Below, in pieces: positions 31,021-34,165 of a DNA stretch of 34,165 bases (positions are counted from its first letter, which is position 1; every line of letters starts with the position of its first letter). The stretch lies in assembly GCA_021603905.1 (NCBI GenBank), contig BQIU01000043.1, positions 1 through 34,165 of the forward strand, given 5' to 3'. Origin of the DNA: Nitrospirales bacterium. GTDB lineage: Bacteria > Nitrospirota > Nitrospiria > Nitrospirales > UBA8639. The translations under genes were made by a program, and so were the position numbers. The notes under the pieces are model-generated. The model saw only the letters and a list, made by a program, of their open reading frames with translations. It was not told the origin of the DNA and ran no database searches.

Positions 31021-31338
31021 ATGGATATCGAGACATTTCGACAGATGGTTGCGAAAAACCCCAAAGGCTTTCTCGGTCGCTATGGCCTCGGAAAGAAGAT
31101 TTACGAGGACGGCGGCAATCTTGAAGAAGCAGCGGAAAATCTCCGCGTTGCAGTTGAGCTTGACCCAATTCATGTTTCCTCTCACTGGATATTAGGCCAA
31201 GTGTTGGGGAAATTAGGAAAACATGAAGAAGCCAAAACAGTACTCACAGCAGGGATAGCTGCGGCCACGTCAGGTCGTTCGAATGGAGGAGGTGATCTAG
31301 TCCCAGAAATACAGGCCTTCATGCAGACTTTAAAATAA
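31021..31338 (+). CDS. Small TPR-repeat protein
   Basis: The 105-aa protein has AAGGAGG (31009-31015) 5 nt before its ATG. Residues about 5-85 form TPR-like helix pairs: NPKGFLGRYGLGKKIYEDGG, LEEAAENLRVAVELDPIHV and SHWILGQVLGKLGKHEEAKTVL, with the NP and DP turn residues. It has no signal peptide, so it is probably a cytoplasmic protein-interaction module of unknown partner. It ends 2 nt before the convergent protease stop codon. Confidence 0.85.
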   Translation: MDIETFRQMVAKNPKGFLGRYGLGKKIYEDGGNLEEAAENLRVAVELDPIHVSSHWILGQVLGKLGKHEEAKTVLTAGIAAATSGRSNGGGDLVPEIQAFMQTLK

Positions 31339-31340
31339 AT

Positions 31341-32357
31341 TTATGACTCTCCCAACGTGACCTGAAGAACTTTTTCTTTTTCTTCTCGAAGGATGCGAAG
31401 GTCTATGACCTGACCAGGTGTGGTACGTTCAATTAAATAACTTTTCAATTCTGCCGCCGACGTAATCGGCGTTTCATTAATCGCTAACAGCACATCGTTT
31501 TTCTTCACCCCTGCTATTCGCGCAGGGCCTTTCGCCAATGCGGCAGCCACCCGCCATTGCTGATCAATCTTCATGACCTTCATACGAATACCCAGTCTGG
31601 GGAATGCATAGGACTTTCCAGCTTTTAACGTGGTCACAATTTTTTCAATTAATGGACCAGGAATCGCAAAGGCAAACTGACTACATCGACGTTCACGACT
31701 TTCGGTTTGCGTTTGAATTATGGCATGAATCAGACCAACAAGATGGCCATCCGTTCCAAACAGTCCACCACCGGAGTTTCCACTACAAGTCGAAAGGTCG
31801 ACCTGTAACAACCGGGATTGTGCCGTGGGTAAAAAGGTTCGAGGATTCCCTAAACGCCCAAAGGACAATGCAGGGCCCCATCCAAGCGGATACCCAACGG
31901 TAAACACTTCATCCCCTTGACGTGATGCTTCTTCCTCAAATGAAACAAAGGCAAGTTCACCTACATGCGAATTCTCATCAAGCTGATACAACGCCACATC
32001 GAGAAATCTATTCACACCGATTAACTGTGCAGATAATTCGGCAAGCCCATCAGTGAGCACATGAATCGCTTGTGATATCTCAGTCTTGCCACCGCTTGTC
32101 CGTTCAACGGCATGTCGCGCGGTCAGGATATACCCTTCGCCAAGATGAACCCCTGAGCCACGGATCGCAAACTGCGATTGCACAGATTGACGAGATGCTT
32201 CATCCGAATCATGGCGCAAGATTCCGACCGTAGCATGCTTAGCTTGTTCAACCGCATCATGCAATTGGAACGACCACGCATCCGTTCTAAGTCCTTGCGT
32301 TGAGATGAGCAGCAATACGATGCATTGAATCAGTACAAGTTTTTTTCTAAAAGTCAT
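31341..32357 (-). CDS. DegP-like trypsin-family serine protease with PDZ domain
   Basis: The 338-aa exported protease has an N-terminal signal (KKLVLIQCIVLLLISTQG). The chymotrypsin-like domain is at about 35-240, with the triad H82 (ILTARHAVE), D120 (NRFLDVALYQL) and S195 (CSGNSGGGLFG). A PDZ domain follows at about 245-335 (ALAKGPARIAGVKKNDVLLAINETPI). That is the HtrA/Deg layout with a single PDZ, acting in periplasmic protein quality control or regulated proteolysis. GGGA upstream of ATG 32357 serves as RBS. It is shorter than DegP, closer to DegS in domain number but with a cleavable signal. Confidence 0.88.
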   Translation of the reverse strand: MTFRKKLVLIQCIVLLLISTQGLRTDAWSFQLHDAVEQAKHATVGILRHDSDEASRQSVQSQFAIRGSGVHLGEGYILTARHAVERTSGGKTEISQAIHVLTDGLAELSAQLIGVNRFLDVALYQLDENSHVGELAFVSFEEEASRQGDEVFTVGYPLGWGPALSFGRLGNPRTFLPTAQSRLLQVDLSTCSGNSGGGLFGTDGHLVGLIHAIIQTQTESRERRCSQFAFAIPGPLIEKIVTTLKAGKSYAFPRLGIRMKVMKIDQQWRVAAALAKGPARIAGVKKNDVLLAINETPITSAAELKSYLIERTTPGQVIDLRILREEKEKVLQVTLGES

Positions 32358-32404
32358 CGTGCATTCCCTTTAAAGACGCACACAAACAAAAAGTTTTCAG
32401 TTTC

Positions 32405-32959
32405 TCAGCGGCGACCGGAGTTGTCCTGTCGTACGCGATTCAGTTCTATAAAATTCTTTAACATATCGTGATACGAGTAATGGGCATTCCGACCGCTCGG
32501 GTTTGGAAGCACCATCACCTGTGCGCCTTCCAACAATTCTGGAGCAAAACCCACTCGCGACCTGGAAGACGTACGTTGTCGACACGCCCCAGAATCGGCA
32601 TGAGGCGGAAACACCACAGGATAAAGCGTAACACCGAGTAGCGCAATAATACGAGGACGGTACCGACGAACTTTTTCGACGAATAACGCCCGCCCTTCAG
32701 CATACTCACCTTTTTTCAGAACACTACTGCCTGGAGTTGTGCGAGCAACAATGTTAGTTAACCCTAATCCCCACTCTGGCAAACGCCAATCATCATGATA
32801 GGTAACAGGATACGGAACAAAGTTCGCCTCATTCAATAGCTTCCAAAATCTATTGGAATGGCCGGCATAATGATGGCCGACCTTCGCAGATTTTGTCCCG
32901 GGATTAATTCCGACAAATAAAATTTCTAAGCCCGGTTTGATATGATCAGGAAGAGTCAT
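32405..32959 (-). CDS. mug: Mug/TDG-family mismatch-specific uracil-DNA glycosylase
   Basis: The 184-aa protein, taken from ATG 32959 (MTLPDHIKPGLEILFVG, aligned with the start of E. coli Mug), removes uracil or thymine mispaired with guanine. Motif 1 is GINPG (N19 matches Mug N18), followed by SAKVGHHYAGHSNRFWKLL. Motif 2, VLPNPSGRNAHYSY, supplies the intercalating loop. GLGLTNIVARTTPGSSVL lies between them. ATG 33007 is a possible earlier start without an SD. It functions alone in base-excision repair and lies 48 nt upstream of the protease gene on the same strand. Confidence 0.86.
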   Translation of the reverse strand: MTLPDHIKPGLEILFVGINPGTKSAKVGHHYAGHSNRFWKLLNEANFVPYPVTYHDDWRLPEWGLGLTNIVARTTPGSSVLKKGEYAEGRALFVEKVRRYRPRIIALLGVTLYPVVFPPHADSGACRQRTSSRSRVGFAPELLEGAQVMVLPNPSGRNAHYSYHDMLKNFIELNRVRQDNSGRR

Positions 32960-33007
32960 CAACGTTTCCGGATAAGCCCTACTTTGGTGAGTGCAAGGCC
33001 TCCTCAT

Positions 33008-33311
33008 CCGCTAGTTGTAAGAATCACCATATCTTACTATCAATCTGGCATTCGAACCCTTACCGCTTCAGGACATGAAGCGAGACGTCTGAAGCTCAAC
33101 GGCTAACTCCATGGTCAAATATGCTTCCAAATACTGATACCTCCAGCAACGTCGCAACGCATGTGAACAGACCTGGCATTGGTGAGCGGATAAGGGGTGT
33201 AACATTTCATGAACTAGATAGACTGTTTGGTATAATACATGAAGCATGGATACACGGACAGAAAATCTCTCGAAACCCCTGGCATTCGAGATTTAAACAG
33301 GAGTGAGGCTC
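33008..33311. other. Divergent intergenic region (mug / msrA)
   Basis: This 304-bp gap contains the msrA promoter and a leader hairpin in its right half. A 61-codon frame (33121-33306) crosses it but lacks an RBS and overlaps the promoter, so it is not called. The motif CTGGCATTCGA occurs twice (33045-33055 and 33280-33290). Confidence 0.5.
33228..33236 (+). promoter_or_regulatory. Extended -10 promoter of msrA
   Basis: TGG-TATAAT is a perfect extended -10 element. The -35 region (TTCATG) is weak. Transcription is predicted near 33243, giving a ~69-nt leader with a TCTCGA/TCGAGA hairpin at 33268-33291. Confidence 0.55.
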
Positions 33312-33932
33312 ATGAAAAATATGATAGTTGCGAGTATCTTGGCGTTCAGCGCAATCGTTCTCATACTCGGGCAGGCTCCAGCATCTTCGATGGATACCGG
33401 TACATCTGGCGGGAAATACGCAAAGGCCACTTTTGCCGGTGGATGCTTTTGGTGCATGGAACCACCCTATGACAAGCTGGAAGGTGTGATATCGACAACC
33501 TCAGGATATATCGGAGGACATACAGTCAATCCAACATACGAGGAAGTCTCCGCTGGAGGAACGGGACATGCTGAAGCGATCGAGGTGATTTATGATCCGA
33601 GTAAGATTACGTATGCTGCTCTGCTCGAAGTCTATTGGAAAAATATTGATCCGACAACGCCAGACCGACAATTCTGTGACCATGGTGATCAGTATCGACC
33701 GGAAATTTTTTACCATACTGATGAACAACGACAACTGATTGACGCATCAAAAAAATTAATCGAAGAAACAAAAACATTTCCAGAAAATATCGCCACCGTA
33801 ATCTCCGCGGCCACGGAGTTCTATCCTGCCGAAGACTACCATCAGGATTATTATCAAAAAAATCCTTTACGATATAAATTCTATCGATACAGTTGCGGAA
33901 GAGACCAGCGGTTAAAAGAACTCTGGGGCTAA
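33312..33932 (+). CDS. msrA: Exported peptide methionine sulfoxide reductase MsrA
   Basis: The 206-aa protein reduces methionine-S-sulfoxide in proteins. ATG 33312 is used because AGGAG lies 8 nt before it; GTG 33303 overlaps that RBS. The N-terminal ~25 residues (MIVASILAFSAIVLILGQAPAS) form a signal or anchor, so the enzyme is probably periplasmic. The catalytic motif GGCFWCME gives C45, with C48 nearby. GYIGGHTVNPTYEEVSAGGTGHAEA and FYPAEDYHQDYY are family blocks, and C195 in RYSCGRDQRL is a likely resolving Cys. It has its own promoter. The theme fits the Tpx and DegP-like genes in the window (envelope damage repair). Confidence 0.93.
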   Translation: MKNMIVASILAFSAIVLILGQAPASSMDTGTSGGKYAKATFAGGCFWCMEPPYDKLEGVISTTSGYIGGHTVNPTYEEVSAGGTGHAEAIEVIYDPSKITYAALLEVYWKNIDPTTPDRQFCDHGDQYRPEIFYHTDEQRQLIDASKKLIEETKTFPENIATVISAATEFYPAEDYHQDYYQKNPLRYKFYRYSCGRDQRLKELWG

Positions 33933-33938
33933 TTGGAG

Positions 33939-33986
33939 GAGTTGCATACAAAGTGACCTAAAATCCTCGTGTCGGCGGTGCAACTC
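33939..33986. repeat. 8-bp inverted repeat after msrA
   Basis: GAGTTGCA (33939-33946) and TGCAACTC (33979-33986) are exact reverse complements with a 32-nt loop, starting 7 nt after the msrA stop. It may act as a transcript end. No T-run follows. Confidence 0.4.
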
Positions 33987-34033
33987 TATTCCATATCACC
34001 ACCTGTAGGTATTACAGGTATAATCCTATAGAA

Positions 34034-34165
34034 CCCTCTGCAAAAGTCCTCTGAATTGAGGGGGTTGGTCTCTCGAATAGTTTTTTGAGGTGGGCTTCTT
34101 GTTTCAGGTCCTCGTTTTGTTTCCCTTCACCTCCCGTTTCGGGGCTTGTTGACGCCGTTTAGCCT
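34034..34165 (-). mobile_element. Possible insertion-sequence edge entering from the right
   Basis: CCCTCTGCAAAAG (34034-34046), followed by TCCTCTG, resembles the outer end of several DDE-type insertion sequences. On the minus strand two frames are open from the window edge into this region. One ends in NKPRNGR (stop 34129-34127), the other in KGNKTRT (stop 34106-34104). Either could be the C-terminal tail of a transposase. The partner end and the rest of the ORF are outside the window, so this is tentative. Confidence 0.25.

Noticed and set aside
33121..33306. 61-codon frame upstream of msrA
   Set aside because: It has no RBS, runs through the msrA promoter and RBS, and has no recognisable domain.
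1..34165. CRISPR arrays, rRNA, tRNA
   Set aside because: No regularly spaced direct repeats, and no cloverleaf or rRNA-like sequences were seen on reading; a tRNA scan was not possible.

Overview
The window reads as a chromosomal segment of a Gram-negative bacterium. About nine of its products carry a lipobox, and it encodes an outer-membrane secretin, a LysM envelope protein, a TraT-type lipoprotein and periplasmic enzymes. Base composition is moderate. Gene density is high, and many starts are GTG or TTG. The best guess at the lineage is Nitrospirota (Nitrospira-like), because a secretin carrying TPRs and a cohesin domain sits with a PilMNOP-type set. That is inference from gene content, not proof. 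No rRNA, tRNA or CRISPR array was seen.

Layout. (1) 1-4276: pyruvate carboxylase subunit B (biotin carrier and carboxyltransferase), a lipoprotein alpha/beta hydrolase, a membrane-anchored thiol peroxidase lacking the usual resolving cysteine, and TenA, tightly spaced on the + strand. (2) 4277-6779: a gap with a 16-bp palindrome and a promoter-plus-RBS for a 15-codon ORF, an SH3/coiled-coil membrane protein, and a REP-associated tyrosine transposase (RAYT) bracketed by an imperfect 20-nt inverted repeat. (3) 6780-8372: a B12-binding-type radical SAM enzyme and its terminator. (4) 8649-20348: the main block, a hybrid type II secretion / type IV pilus machine. Its order is an atypical pseudopilin, secretin (TPR, secretin, cohesin), two GspG-like pseudopilins, a LysM lipoprotein, GspF/PilC, GspE/PilB, PilM, PilN, PilO and PilP/GspC, then a retropepsin-like protease. 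A strong bidirectional terminator closes it. (5) 20528-23155: minus-strand envelope genes (small secreted protein, TraT-like lipoprotein, unknown secreted protein) and an orphan STAS protein. (6) 23527-28492: methyltransferase, lipoprotein amidohydrolase, Gly/Pro/Phe-rich secreted protein, a winged-helix regulator divergent from a His-rich secreted protein, and a bestrophin-like channel. (7) 28627-33932: a transglutaminase-like protein with its catalytic Cys changed to Arg, an SRPBCC protein, an RluD-type pseudouridine synthase, a TPR protein, a DegP-like protease, a Mug-type DNA glycosylase and an exported MsrA. The last ~130 bp may be the edge of an insertion sequence.

How the genes work together. 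In block 4, the GspE/PilB ATPase drives the GspF/PilC platform. PilM-N-O-P couple that platform to the lipoprotein secretin, pseudopilins form the piston or fibre, and the LysM protein probably fixes the complex to peptidoglycan. No prepilin peptidase or PilT is present, so those must lie elsewhere. Several other genes deal with oxidative or envelope damage (Tpx, MsrA, DegP-like protease). The most unusual items are the cohesin-bearing self-piloting secretin with its LysM partner, the regulator/His-rich pair with palindromes in its shared promoter region, the Cys-to-Arg transglutaminase-like protein, and the RAYT unit with its end repeats.
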